From Arthrobacter dokdonellae (GTDB lineage: Bacteria; Actinomycetota; Actinomycetes; Actinomycetales; Micrococcaceae), in the NCBI RefSeq assembly GCF_003268655.1, contig NZ_CP029642.1, positions 1,984,001 to 2,048,000 of the forward strand: a stretch of DNA of 64,000 bases, in the 5' to 3' direction. Position numbers and translations under genes: made by a program. The stretch's first letter is position 1. The number at the start of each line of letters is the position of its first letter. Under the pieces are notes generated by a model that worked only from the letters and a program-made list of their open reading frames with translations, was not told where the DNA came from and made no database searches. Positions 8,519 through 17,232 of this stretch are shown here, piece after piece.

Positions 8519-10447
8519 ATGTCCCGGAACGGCCGTAAGTACACCGACGAATACCGGCGCAGCCTGCAGGACCCGGAGGGGTTTTGGCTCGACGCGGCAC
8601 GGGCCCTGGACTGGGATGTCGAACCCACGCGGGCCTACAGCGGGGCGGACGCCCCGATCAGCCGCTGGTTCCCGGACGGCGAGCTCAACACCTCCTTCAA
8701 CGCCGTGGACAGGCACGTGGCGGCCGGCCGGGGAGACCAGGTGGCCCTCATCCACGATTCGGCCATGCTGGGGCGCGTGACCTCCTACACCTACAGCGAG
8801 CTGGCGGCCGCCGTGGCCGCCTTCGCCGGGGTGCTCCGCGCCCAGGGGGTGGGCAGGGGAGACCGCGTGGTCATCTACCTGCCCATGATTCCCGAGGCGG
8901 CCATCGCCATGCTGGCCGCGGCCCGTCTGGGCGCGGTCCACTCGGTGGTGTTCGGCGGATTTGCGGCCAACGAGCTGGCCGTGCGCATCAGGGACGCCGC
9001 GCCGAAGGTGGTGGTGACCACCTCGGGCGGCCTGGAACCGAACCGCCACGTGGAATACCTGCCCACCGTCCATGAGGCCCTGGCCACGGCGGGCGCACCG
9101 GAGCTGCCCGTCATCGTCAAGCACCGCGACGGCTTTGCCACGGACCCGGGCGACCTGGACTGGAACCAGGTGGACTGGGACGCCGCGCTGGCATCGGCCC
9201 GGCCGGCGGCGCCCGTCCCCGTGAAGGCCACCGACCCGCTGTACATCCTGTACACCTCCGGGACCACGGGGACGCCCAAGGGGGTGGTCCGCGACAACGG
9301 GGGGCACGCCGTCGCACTTCTGTGGACCATGGCGAACCTCTACGACATCCACGCCGGCGACGTGTGGTGGACGGCGTCGGACGTGGGCTGGGTGGTGGGG
9401 CATTCCTACATTGTGTACGGGCCGCTGCTGGCCGGCGCCACGACGCTCATGTACGAGGGCAAGCCCGTGGGCACCCCCGACGCCGGGGCGTTCTGGCGTG
9501 TCATTTCCCAGCACGGGGTCAAGGCCCTGTTCACCGCGCCCACCGCCCTCCGCGCCATCCGCAAGATGGACCCGGAGGCAGCCTTGCTGGGGAAGTACGA
9601 CGTCGGGCACCTCCAGACGCTGTTCACCGCCGGGGAGCGCCTGGACACCGACACCTACCACTGGGCCACCAAGGTGCTAGGGGTGCCCGTGGTGGACCAC
9701 TGGTGGCAGACCGAGACCGGCTGGGGGATCGTGGGCAACCCGCGCGGGCTCCAGCCGCTGCCGATCAAGGCGGGCTCGCCCACGCTGCCCATGCCCGGCT
9801 ACGACCTGCGCGTCGTGGACGGCCTGGGGGAGCCCGTGGCCGCGGGGCACGAAGGCAACATCGTGCTGCGGCTGCCGCTGCCGCCGGGCACGCTGACCAC
9901 CCTGTGGGGCGACGACCAGCGCTACGTGGACTCCTACCTCAGCGCGTTTGAGGGCTGCTACGCCACCGGCGACTCCGGCTACGTGGATGAGGACGGCTAC
10001 GTGTTTGTCATGGGCCGCACCGACGACGTCATCAACGTGGCCGGGCACCGCCTCTCCACCGGCGCCATTGAACAGGTGGTGGGCAAGCACCCGGCCGTGG
10101 CCGAATGCGCGGTGATCGGGGTGGCGGACGCCCTCAAGGGGCAGAAGGCCGTGGGCTTCGTGGTGCTCAAGAGCGGGGTGTCGATCGAGCCCGACTCGCT
10201 GCAGGCGGAGCTTGTGGCCCTGGTGCGCCGGGAGATTGGGCCGGTGGCCGACTTCAAGAACGCCACCATCGTGGACGCGCTCCCCAAGACCCGCTCCGGG
10301 AAGATCCTGCGCAAGACCATGCGCCAGATTGCCGACGGGGACGCCTATACCGTGCCCTCCACCATCGAGGACCCGGCCGTCATCGACGCGCTGGTCCCGA
10401 TCCTTGCCCCCGTTGAGGTTGGAGATGACCACCGCTCGGGCCGTTGA
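8519..10447 (+). CDS. prpE: Propionyl-CoA synthetase
   Basis: AMP-forming acyl-CoA synthetase of 642 residues that activates propionate, supplying the methylcitrate cycle encoded divergently. The P-loop-like motif YTSGTTGTPKGV lies near residue 244. WWTASDVGWVVGHSYIVYGP and MYEGKPVGTPDAGAFWR are characteristic of PrpE/ACSS-type enzymes. The C-terminal lysine region is KTRSGKILRKTMRQIA. The ATG at 8519 is selected for its GGAGG five bases upstream; longer in-frame starts from 8399 would run through the operator. The last residues (PVEVGDDHRSGR) and the stop codon are encoded by a duplicated dispersed repeat (10410-10468), so the extreme C-terminus is repeat-derived. Confidence 0.95.
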   Translation: MSRNGRKYTDEYRRSLQDPEGFWLDAARALDWDVEPTRAYSGADAPISRWFPDGELNTSFNAVDRHVAAGRGDQVALIHDSAMLGRVTSYTYSELAAAVAAFAGVLRAQGVGRGDRVVIYLPMIPEAAIAMLAAARLGAVHSVVFGGFAANELAVRIRDAAPKVVVTTSGGLEPNRHVEYLPTVHEALATAGAPELPVIVKHRDGFATDPGDLDWNQVDWDAALASARPAAPVPVKATDPLYILYTSGTTGTPKGVVRDNGGHAVALLWTMANLYDIHAGDVWWTASDVGWVVGHSYIVYGPLLAGATTLMYEGKPVGTPDAGAFWRVISQHGVKALFTAPTALRAIRKMDPEAALLGKYDVGHLQTLFTAGERLDTDTYHWATKVLGVPVVDHWWQTETGWGIVGNPRGLQPLPIKAGSPTLPMPGYDLRVVDGLGEPVAAGHEGNIVLRLPLPPGTLTTLWGDDQRYVDSYLSAFEGCYATGDSGYVDEDGYVFVMGRTDDVINVAGHRLSTGAIEQVVGKHPAVAECAVIGVADALKGQKAVGFVVLKSGVSIEPDSLQAELVALVRREIGPVADFKNATIVDALPKTRSGKILRKTMRQIADGDAYTVPSTIEDPAVIDALVPILAPVEVGDDHRSGR

Positions 10448-10468
10448 GGTTGGAGATGACCACCGCTC
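10410..10468 (+). repeat. Dispersed gene-end repeat, two direct copies
   Basis: Two identical 28-bp copies at 10410-10437 and 10441-10468, core CCGTTGAGGTTGGAGATGAC. The first encodes the end of PrpE in frame. The TGA of CCGTTGA in the second is the prpE stop codon. The same motif, diverged, occurs at 13571-13596 and in the 14631-14785 array, always at the 3' end of a gene and in the same orientation as that gene. Confidence 0.85.
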
Positions 10469-10601
10469 CAGGACCGCCCCTTGACGCCCCGGCGCGCCAG
10501 AGTAGGGTGCATATCAAGGCCACCGCGGCGATGGTGCCGGCGGCCGGCGACACTGCGATGCCCGCCGCACCCGCGGCAGGGCCCGGCGAAGGGGACATTC
10601 C

Positions 10602-12317
10602 ATGGCGTACGACGCGAGCCGCTTCAAGGACTACTTCGAACACGATTTCACCTACAACGCCGGCTTCCGCCGCAATGTGGGCAGGTTCGGCGGCCGGGTG
10701 GCCATCGTGGACCCCGTGGCGGGCCGCGACTGGACCTACGCCGAGCTTGACGCGGACGTCGACAAGGTCGCGGCCGCGCTCGCGGGCCTGGGCGTGGGGG
10801 AGGGCAGCCACGTGGCATACCAGCTGTTCAATTCTGTTGAATTCGCCTGGCTCTACCTGGCCACCCAGCGCCTCGGCGCCGTCGGCATACCCCTGAACTA
10901 CCGTCTGTCCTCCGGCGAGACCGCGCTCATCCTGCGCGACAGCGATCCCTCGGTCTTCATCGTCGACGCCGCCGTGGCGGGCGCGGCGCTCGCCGGGGTG
11001 GAAGCGGCAGGCTCATCCGCCGTCGTGCTGTCCGTGGGGAAGACGGACGACGCCGGACTCCCGGACCGGGTGCGTGACTTCGCCGACGTCGTGGCAGCCG
11101 CACCGGAAACCCCGCCGCGGCGGCGCGGCCCGGCCTCGACGTATGAGGAAACGACCCGGCTGTACACCTCCGGGACCACCGGCCTGCCCAAAGGGGTCTC
11201 GCTGCCTTCGATCGTGGAGGTCATGAGCGCCCACGACGTCATCATGCACTTCCCGCTCACCCCGCAGGACAGGACGCTGAACATGACGCCCTGGTTCCAC
11301 CGCGGCGGGCTGTACTCCGGCGGGCCGAACCCGCTGTTCTACGTGGGCGGCTCGGTGGTGCCGATGCGCGCCTTCGACCCAGCCACCGTGCTCGACTGGG
11401 TGGGCAAATACGGCCTGACGTTCCTGATCGGGGCGCCGGTCTCGCTGGGCATGCTCGCCGACGAGCAGGAAAGGAACCCCCGGGACCTGTCCGGGCTGCG
11501 CGGCATCGTCACGATGGGGGCGCCGCTGACCAAGGCCGCCGTGCTGCGTTACCAGGACCTGCTCACCCCGCGAATCTTCAACGGCTACGGCACCACCGAG
11601 GCATTCTGGAACACGTTCCTGCGCCCGGAGGACCTTCCCGAACATGCGGGCACGGCCGGCCGCGCCTGCACCGACGACGACGTCGCAATCGTCAGGATCT
11701 TCCCGGACCGGCGCGCCGAACCGCACGAACTGGCGGCCCGGGACAACACCGAGCAGGGCGAGATCATCATGCGCACGCCCAAGTCCGGCTTCAACTACGC
11801 CAACCTGCCTGAGGTCAACGAAGAAAAGTTCGTGCACAACTGGCTCTACTCCGGCGACCTGGGCACGTGGGACGACGACGGGTTCATCACCATTGTGGGA
11901 CGCAAGGACGACATGATCATTTCCGGCGGCGAAAACATCCACCCCGTCCAGGTGGAGGAGGTGCTCGGCTCCCACCCGGGGGTGCAGGACAGCGTGGTGG
12001 TGGGGCTGCCCGACGACCACTGGGGCGCCAAGGTCGTGGCGTACGTGGTCCGCCGCGACGCGCCGGCTGCGGCGGACGGCGTGCCCGCGGGGGGCGGCGC
12101 CGTCACCGCCGACGAGCTGGACCGGCACTGCCTGGCCAGCCCGGCGCTGTCCGACTTCAAACGGCCCCGCGCGTATGCCTTCGTTGACTCCGTTCCCGTG
12201 ACGGCCACCGGGAAGAAGATCCACTACCGGCTTGCCGAACAGGCCGTGGGCGACCGCGCGGCCGGGCTGTTCGTGGAACCCGCGGCACGAAACGGCGGCC
12301 GCGGGGAGCAGCGGTGA
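10602..12317 (+). CDS. AMP-dependent acyl-CoA ligase, FadD-like
   Basis: 571-residue adenylate-forming enzyme activating a carboxylic acid as its CoA thioester. Motifs: YTSGTTGLPKGV near residue 187, FNGYGTTEA (about 325), WLYSGDLGTWDDDGFITIVG with the ATP-binding Asp, and the C-terminal lysine in TATGKKIHYRL. The substrate is not evident; fatty or aryl acids are possible. The ATG at 10602 follows a GGGGA-type site. The downstream ketosynthase overlaps its stop (GTGA), so the two form a coupled pair, which is unusual outside lipid or secondary metabolism. Confidence 0.88.
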   Translation: MAYDASRFKDYFEHDFTYNAGFRRNVGRFGGRVAIVDPVAGRDWTYAELDADVDKVAAALAGLGVGEGSHVAYQLFNSVEFAWLYLATQRLGAVGIPLNYRLSSGETALILRDSDPSVFIVDAAVAGAALAGVEAAGSSAVVLSVGKTDDAGLPDRVRDFADVVAAAPETPPRRRGPASTYEETTRLYTSGTTGLPKGVSLPSIVEVMSAHDVIMHFPLTPQDRTLNMTPWFHRGGLYSGGPNPLFYVGGSVVPMRAFDPATVLDWVGKYGLTFLIGAPVSLGMLADEQERNPRDLSGLRGIVTMGAPLTKAAVLRYQDLLTPRIFNGYGTTEAFWNTFLRPEDLPEHAGTAGRACTDDDVAIVRIFPDRRAEPHELAARDNTEQGEIIMRTPKSGFNYANLPEVNEEKFVHNWLYSGDLGTWDDDGFITIVGRKDDMIISGGENIHPVQVEEVLGSHPGVQDSVVVGLPDDHWGAKVVAYVVRRDAPAAADGVPAGGGAVTADELDRHCLASPALSDFKRPRAYAFVDSVPVTATGKKIHYRLAEQAVGDRAAGLFVEPAARNGGRGEQR

Positions 12318-13561
12318 AGGTCCGCGAGGCCTCGGAACGGGTGGTTGTCACGGGCATCGGCGCGCTCACCCCGCTGGGCAACACGGCGCCGGCCACCTGG
12401 GAGGCGCTGCTTGCCGGGCGCAGCGGCGTCCGCACCATCACCGCCTTTGACGCCACGGGGTTCACCACCAGCATCGCGGCGGAAGTCAAGGGCTTCGACC
12501 CATCCGCGCTGTTGCCGGTCAAGCGGCTCAACCGGTCCTCGCGCTGCACCCAGCTGGCCATCGCCGCCGCCCGCGAGGCCCTGGCGGACGCCGGGCTCGG
12601 GCCCACGCTGGAAGGGATGGAGGCCGCCGTCGTCATTAACAGCGCGGTATCCGGCTTCCCGGAGATCGAGGAGGCCGTGCACGTGCTGGGCGCGCGCGGG
12701 GCCCGGTACGTCAGCCCCAGCTTTGTGGCGTCGTCGCTGACCAACATGGCCGCGTGCGAGGTGGCGATCGATCTCGGCGTGCACGGCTGGGTCAACGCCA
12801 GCGCGCTGGCCTGCGCCAGCGGCACGCATGCGCTGCTGGAGGCCCGGCGGCTGCTGCTGGACGGCGACGCGGACGTGGTGGTGGCCGGCGGGGCCGACGC
12901 CGCCATCACCCCCGTCATGTTCGCCGGCCTCACCGCCATGCGCGGACTGTCCACCAGCAATGACTGCCCGCAGTGCGCGTCGCGCCCGTTCGACGCAGGC
13001 CGCAACGGTTTTGTGTTTGGCGAAGGGGCCGTCGTGTTCACCCTGGAACGCCTCTCCGACGCCCGCGCCCGCGGCGCCCGGGCGTACGCGGAAGTCGCCG
13101 GGGGTGCGATGACGGCCGACGCCTTCCACATCGTGGCCCCCGAGCCGGGCGGGACCTACGCTGCCCGGGCCATCACGAAGGCGCTGGACAAGGCGCGGCT
13201 GGACCCGTCCGACGTCGAACTGGTCTGCGCCCACGGCACGTCCACGAAGGCCAACGACAAAACGGAAACCGCCGCCATCCACCAGGCCTTTGGCGCGCAG
13301 GCCGCCGCGCTCGCGGTCACGGCGCCCAAGTCCATGACAGGGCACCTGATCGGGGCGGCAGGCGCGCTCGGTGCGCTGGTCTGCGTCCGCGCCATCGCCG
13401 ATGCCGCGGTGCCGCCCACCATCAATTACACGGACGCGGACCCGGAATGCGATCTCGACTATGTGCCGAACGAGGCCCGCGCCATGTCGGTCCGGCACGC
13501 TGTGACCAACGCGTTCGGCTTTGGCGGTCAAAACTGCGTGGTGGCCTTCTCCGCCGTCTGA
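12314..13561 (+). CDS. Beta-ketoacyl-ACP synthase, FabF-like, orphan
   Basis: 415-residue condensing enzyme of the FabF/KAS II family. The thiolase-fold triad is intact: Cys167 (SALACASGTHAL), His307 (CAHGTSTKAND) and His344 (KSMTGHLIGAAGA). The C-terminal NAFGFGGQNCVV is typical. The start is GTG, overlapping the stop of the acyl-CoA ligase. No acyl carrier protein, ketoreductase or malonyl transferase lies nearby, so this is not the housekeeping fatty acid cluster. Inference: it elongates an acyl unit supplied by the adjacent ligase, product unknown. A dispersed gene-end repeat begins 10 bases after its stop. Confidence 0.9.
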   Translation: MKVREASERVVVTGIGALTPLGNTAPATWEALLAGRSGVRTITAFDATGFTTSIAAEVKGFDPSALLPVKRLNRSSRCTQLAIAAAREALADAGLGPTLEGMEAAVVINSAVSGFPEIEEAVHVLGARGARYVSPSFVASSLTNMAACEVAIDLGVHGWVNASALACASGTHALLEARRLLLDGDADVVVAGGADAAITPVMFAGLTAMRGLSTSNDCPQCASRPFDAGRNGFVFGEGAVVFTLERLSDARARGARAYAEVAGGAMTADAFHIVAPEPGGTYAARAITKALDKARLDPSDVELVCAHGTSTKANDKTETAAIHQAFGAQAAALAVTAPKSMTGHLIGAAGALGALVCVRAIADAAVPPTINYTDADPECDLDYVPNEARAMSVRHAVTNAFGFGGQNCVVAFSAV

Positions 13562-13570
13562 CCGCCCCCG

Positions 13571-13596
13571 CCGCTGAGGTTCGAGATAACGACGCC
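13571..13596 (+). repeat. Dispersed gene-end repeat, single diverged copy
   Basis: Core CCGCTGAGGTTCGAGATAAC, 10 bases downstream of the ketosynthase stop and directly abutting the 3' end of the convergent endonuclease gene (stop at 13597). CTGAGG and CCTCAG at its ends could pair as a 6-bp stem. It is related to the copies at 10410 and 14631. Confidence 0.7.
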
Positions 13597-14541
13597 TCAG
13601 TGGAGTGGGCCAGCCCAGCCGCGGGCGTGAAGGGCCCGGCGCACCAGCGCGATGGCGGCTTTTCCCTCATTGTCATCCAGCATGTCCTTGGTGATTCTTA
13701 GTTGCGTCCAGCCTAGCGAGGCCATCAGGCGGTTGCGGGCGTCATCGGTGGCCTGCTGTTTCACTCCCAGATGGTGCTCGCCGTCGTATTCAAGGGCCGT
13801 CTTCCATTCCGGCAGCGCCAAGTCCGGCCACGAGACGTGATTTCCGGCAGCATCCTTAACAACGTGGTTAAGTACGAGGGGAGGGATGCCTGCACGCTCC
13901 AGTGCGAGGCGAAGTCTCGTTTCCGGGGGCGAATCGGCGCCTGACCTGATCAGGTCGGCGGCTTCGCGGGCCTTGACGATTCCCCTTCGCCGGAACTCGA
14001 GTTTGACCGTTTGCCGCAGCGTGACGAGCTCTACAAGGGCCGCTCGTTTGGGACCGAAGATCCGGTCATGTTCGCAGACGAGGAAATCGCCGGCGGCGAC
14101 GAGATCATCGAGTTCGAGCATTCCGGCCAAATCCAGCCACGTCCGCAGTGGCGACGTCACATCCGTCCCCCGATGCCGGGCCACTTCGCCCGGCTTGAAC
14201 CTCGTGTGATGTCCCGTGACGCCCGCCCGCCACGGTGGATCGCTCGAGGCGGCCTTGGAAATGTGGATGTCAAAGCTGCCCGCCAACCAAGGCGGAAGCG
14301 GGATTCCCCACAGAAGCGCAGCAGTGCTATGGCTTGCGATTCCACCCGGCGTCAGCGCCAAAAGCGGGCGGACGCGATCAGCCAAGTCCTGCTGGACTCC
14401 CCACGGCACGCGGATGCCGCGGCTGGGCGTATGCAGGTCACGGCCCGCCGCGCGCCGTCGGCTAAGACCGCACTCGTCGGACTCTCCCAAGGTGAACGAT
14501 CGTCCACGCAACCATTCAGGCAGGGGCTGGGCGTTGGTCAT
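13597..14541 (-). CDS. Orphan DUF559/Vsr-like endonuclease-fold protein (paralog 1)
   Basis: 314 residues. The C-terminal part looks like a PD-(D/E)XK nuclease of the DUF559/Vsr-like group: SPPETRLRLALERAG, then WPDLALPEWKTALEYDGEHH with the acidic core, then RNRLMASLGWTQLRITKDML. The N-terminal ~190 residues resemble the wHTH/AbiEi-like region often found in actinobacterial proteins of this type. A paralog with the same architecture is at 38047-38994. No methylase, toxin-antitoxin partner or defence genes accompany it. It is bracketed by members of one repeat family (13571-13596 and 14631-14785) and shares with its paralog an identical 16-bp box 32 bases upstream of the ATG. Cellular role unknown. 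Confidence 0.75.
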   Translation of the reverse strand: MTNAQPLPEWLRGRSFTLGESDECGLSRRRAAGRDLHTPSRGIRVPWGVQQDLADRVRPLLALTPGGIASHSTAALLWGIPLPPWLAGSFDIHISKAASSDPPWRAGVTGHHTRFKPGEVARHRGTDVTSPLRTWLDLAGMLELDDLVAAGDFLVCEHDRIFGPKRAALVELVTLRQTVKLEFRRRGIVKAREAADLIRSGADSPPETRLRLALERAGIPPLVLNHVVKDAAGNHVSWPDLALPEWKTALEYDGEHHLGVKQQATDDARNRLMASLGWTQLRITKDMLDDNEGKAAIALVRRALHARGWAGPLH

Positions 14542-14573
14542 GGCTCCAGTCTGGCCCGAATTCCGTTTCGTTT

Positions 14574-14589
14574 TTTAAGTTATCCACAG
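14574..14589 (-). promoter_or_regulatory. 16-bp upstream box shared with the second endonuclease gene; contains a DnaA-box 9-mer
   Basis: On the minus strand it reads CTGTGGATAACTTAAA and includes TGTGGATAA, the complement of the consensus DnaA box TTATCCACA. It is identical to 37999-38014 and in both cases lies exactly 32 bases before the ATG of a DUF559-type gene. GATAAC could alternatively be a -10 element. Either way, identity over 16 bases with the same spacing indicates a conserved regulatory element. Confidence 0.6.
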
Positions 14590-14630
14590 CCCGCAGTTGA
14601 ACCCGAAGAAGTCAAGATTACTACCCCGCA

Positions 14631-14785
14631 GTGGGGGAGGTGGTGATCTCGAACTTCAACGGTGGGGGAGGTGGTGATCTCGAACTTCAACGGTGGGGGA
14701 GGTGGTGATCTCGAACTTCAACGGTGGGGGAGGTGGTGATCTCGAACTTCAACGGTGGGGGAGGTGGCGATCTCGAACTTCAACG
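14631..14785 (-). repeat. Tandem array, five 31-bp units
   Basis: Units start at 14631, 14662, 14693, 14724 and 14755 with no spacers. Four are identical and the fifth has one T-to-C change. The plus-strand core is GGTGGTGATCTCGAACTT; read on the minus strand it is the same motif as the copies at 10410 and 13571. The unit adjoining the response-regulator gene contributes its TGA stop codon (14780-14782). The array fills the gap between two minus-strand genes, downstream of the response regulator and upstream of the endonuclease gene. No spacers, so not a CRISPR. Confidence 0.95.
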
Positions 14786-15481
14786 GGCGCGGAGCCAGCT
14801 GTATTCCAGTTCCGGCCGGCCGGGCGATCCGTGGCGCGGTGCCTTCGCCGCGGAGCCGGTTTCCACCAAGTGGTCTAGGTAGCGGCGGGCCGTGACGCGG
14901 GACATCGCCAGCCCGGCGGCAACTTCGGTGGCGGAGGCGGCACGGCCTTGGATCCGCAGCCAGTCGGCCACGGCCCTGAGCGTTTCGGGCAGCATCCCCT
15001 TGGGCAGCTGGAGCCTCCCTCGCGGCCGCAACGTGGACAGGGCGCTGTCAATCGCATCCTGGCTGGTGTGCGTCCGGTCCGCCAGGGCGTAGTGGTAGCC
15101 GCGGTAGCTCTCCATTTTCTCCCGGAACGCCGCAAACGTGAACGGCTTGATCAGGTAGGCCGTGATGCCCAGGGCGATGGCCGAGCGCACCACGTGGATT
15201 TCCTGCACGGCCGTGATGGCCACGACGTCCGGCACCAGCCCGAGTCCGTGGACGCGCCGCAGCAGGTCCAGGCCGTGCCCGTCGGTCAAGTTCATGTCCA
15301 GCAGCATCAGCTCGATGGGCCGGGTTGCGGGATCGTTCAGGACGGCCAGCGCGGCGCCCATTCCGCCCGCGGTCGCGGCCACCTCGAAGCCCTCAAGGCG
15401 CCGCACATACTCGGCATGGGCGGCGAGCGCGACGGGTTCATCGTCCACCACCAGCACCCGGATGGGTGGGGATCCGATCAT
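14780..15481 (-). CDS. Response regulator, CitB/DcuR/DctR type
   Basis: 233 residues: receiver domain (about 1-125) with acidic pair Asp13/Asp14, phosphoacceptor Asp62 (LLDMNLTDG), Thr90 and Lys112 (YLIKPF), then a C-terminal wHTH (about 165-220; AAGLAMSRVTARRYLDHLV). This is the architecture of regulators paired with CitA/DcuS sensors. It overlaps the histidine kinase gene by 4 bases. The divergent dctA-type transporter is the obvious target. Its stop codon lies in the last unit of the 31-bp array. Confidence 0.93.
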   Translation of the reverse strand: MIGSPPIRVLVVDDEPVALAAHAEYVRRLEGFEVAATAGGMGAALAVLNDPATRPIELMLLDMNLTDGHGLDLLRRVHGLGLVPDVVAITAVQEIHVVRSAIALGITAYLIKPFTFAAFREKMESYRGYHYALADRTHTSQDAIDSALSTLRPRGRLQLPKGMLPETLRAVADWLRIQGRAASATEVAAGLAMSRVTARRYLDHLVETGSAAKAPRHGSPGRPELEYSWLRAR

Positions 15482-17232
15482 GTTTTTTCCTTGGTCTCGG
15501 CGGCGGTGTCAGTGGTGGTCAGGGGCACGACGGCGGTCATGACGGCGCCGCCGTCGTTGTCGGCCGTGAGCGTGCCCCCCAGGGCGGCGGTGGCGCGGCG
15601 GATCAAGGCTATCCCGTAGCCGCGGCCGCCGGGGGCCACGGACGTTTTTTCGGTGGTGCCGATCCTGCCCAGCAGGTCCAGGTCGGTGGTGGGCAGGCCG
15701 GGGCCGTTGTCCGCCACGGTGATGGTGAGCGTGCCGTCGGCCACCAGCAGGTCGGCCCAGACGGTCGCGTCCCCGGAGTGGCCGGCCGCCGCGTCGATGG
15801 CGTTGTCCACCAGGTTGCCCAGCAGTGTCACGAGTTCCCGTGCGTCAAGCCGGCCGGGCGGGAGGGTGCCGGAGCCGCTGAGTTCCAGCTTCACGCCGCG
15901 CTCGTCCGCCTGCGCGCCCTTGCCCACCAGCAGCGCTGCCAGGAACGGCTCGTCCAGGGTGCCCACAAACTCGCCGCCCAGCCGGACCGTGTCGGAGAGG
16001 TCCGCCGTGGCAAAGTCCAGGGCTTCCCGGGCCCGGTCCAGCTCGATCAGGGAAATGATGGCATGGAGTCGGTTCGCGTGCTCGTGTGTTTGGGACCGCA
16101 GTGCCTCGACGAGGGTCTGGGTGCTGCTGAGGCTGCCTGCCAGCGCGGTCAGCTCGGTGTGGTCCCGCAGCGTTGCCACCGTGCCGGCTGCGGCATTGCT
16201 GCCCGGGGCCCGGGCCGGGCGTTGGCTGACCACCAGGAGACGGTCGCCGGCGAGGTGGACCTCGTCGGTGGCGGTGCGCCCGCTGCGCAGCAGCTCCTTT
16301 AACGATTCGGGGAGTGCCAGCGACTCCAGCCGCGGAGCGGCGGGCGTCGCCCGACCGGACGCCGGACGGCGGCCCGCGCGCCCGGGCCGGACACCTGGCG
16401 TCGAACGTCCGGACGGACCTCCATCAGACCTTTCGGCCGGACCTTCAGCCGACCTTGCGGCCGGATTCCCCGCGGGGGCGTCCATGCCCAGCAGCAGGGC
16501 GGCGTGGTCGTTGTAGAGGACCATGGAGCCGCGCGTGTCCACCAGGACCAGTCCCTCCCGCACGGAGTGGAGCACGGATTCATAGTAGGCAAACAGCTGC
16601 GCCAGCTCCTCCGGGCCCCAGCCGAGCGTCACCCGCTTGAGGTAGCGGCCCAGGAGCCAGGAGGCCAGCGAACCGGCCAACAGGAGCGCCGCCGCCAGCC
16701 CCAGCACATCCGGGAGCCGTGCCGCCACCAGCACCTCGACGTTGCTGACCGTCACGCCGGCGGCCACCATGCCCACGACCGCGCCGGCCGTGTCCTTGAT
16801 GGGCACGATGACGCGGACGGAGGGGCCCAGCGTTCCCGCCGTGGTCTCAAAATACGTGTGTCCGGCCTGCGCCTGCGCGATGGACCCCACGTACGGCTTC
16901 CCGATTTCCGCCGGGTTGGGGTGGGTCCAGCGGATGCCCTGCGGGTCCATGACGGTGATGAAGTCCACGCCGGCGTCATGCATGACCGCGACGGCGTAGG
17001 GCTGCAGCGCCGCAGACGGGTTGGGTCCCTCCGCGGCCGAAAGCACCATGGGGGAGTCGGCCAGCGCCGTGGCGACGGACAGCATGCGCTGGCGGGTCTG
17101 CTCATAGGTGCGGGAGCCGGCGTCGGACACCATCACGGCGGACACGCCGGCGGTCAGCAGCAGCACAAAGAGCAGGTTGGCGGTGAACAGCCTCCCGGCA
17201 ATGCTCCAGCCACGCCAGAAGCGCGAAGACAT
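15478..17232 (-). CDS. Sensor histidine kinase, CitA/DcuS family
   Basis: 584-residue membrane sensor for di- or tricarboxylates. TM1 is at about residues 13-35, followed by an extracytoplasmic Cache/PAS sensor (about 36-175), TM2 (about 180-200), a cytoplasmic PAS region and the kinase core. The phosphorylated His lies in QTHEHANRLHAI near residue 386, with the N box NLVDNAIDAA, G1 VADNGPGL and G2 GGRGYGIAL. Start ATG 17230-17232 has AAAGG upstream; a TTG two codons earlier is less likely. A Pro/Gly/Arg/Ser-rich stretch of ~50 residues (16328-16475) interrupts the cytoplasmic PAS region, which is unusual. Forms an operon with the response regulator and is divergent from the transporter. Confidence 0.92.
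   Translation of the reverse strand: MSSRFWRGWSIAGRLFTANLLFVLLLTAGVSAVMVSDAGSRTYEQTRQRMLSVATALADSPMVLSAAEGPNPSAALQPYAVAVMHDAGVDFITVMDPQGIRWTHPNPAEIGKPYVGSIAQAQAGHTYFETTAGTLGPSVRVIVPIKDTAGAVVGMVAAGVTVSNVEVLVAARLPDVLGLAAALLLAGSLASWLLGRYLKRVTLGWGPEELAQLFAYYESVLHSVREGLVLVDTRGSMVLYNDHAALLLGMDAPAGNPAARSAEGPAERSDGGPSGRSTPGVRPGRAGRRPASGRATPAAPRLESLALPESLKELLRSGRTATDEVHLAGDRLLVVSQRPARAPGSNAAAGTVATLRDHTELTALAGSLSSTQTLVEALRSQTHEHANRLHAIISLIELDRAREALDFATADLSDTVRLGGEFVGTLDEPFLAALLVGKGAQADERGVKLELSGSGTLPPGRLDARELVTLLGNLVDNAIDAAAGHSGDATVWADLLVADGTLTITVADNGPGLPTTDLDLLGRIGTTEKTSVAPGGRGYGIALIRRATAALGGTLTADNDGGAVMTAVVPLTTTDTAAETKEKT

Noticed and set aside
14631..14785. CRISPR array
   Set aside because: Units are directly adjacent with no unique spacers and no cas genes are near.
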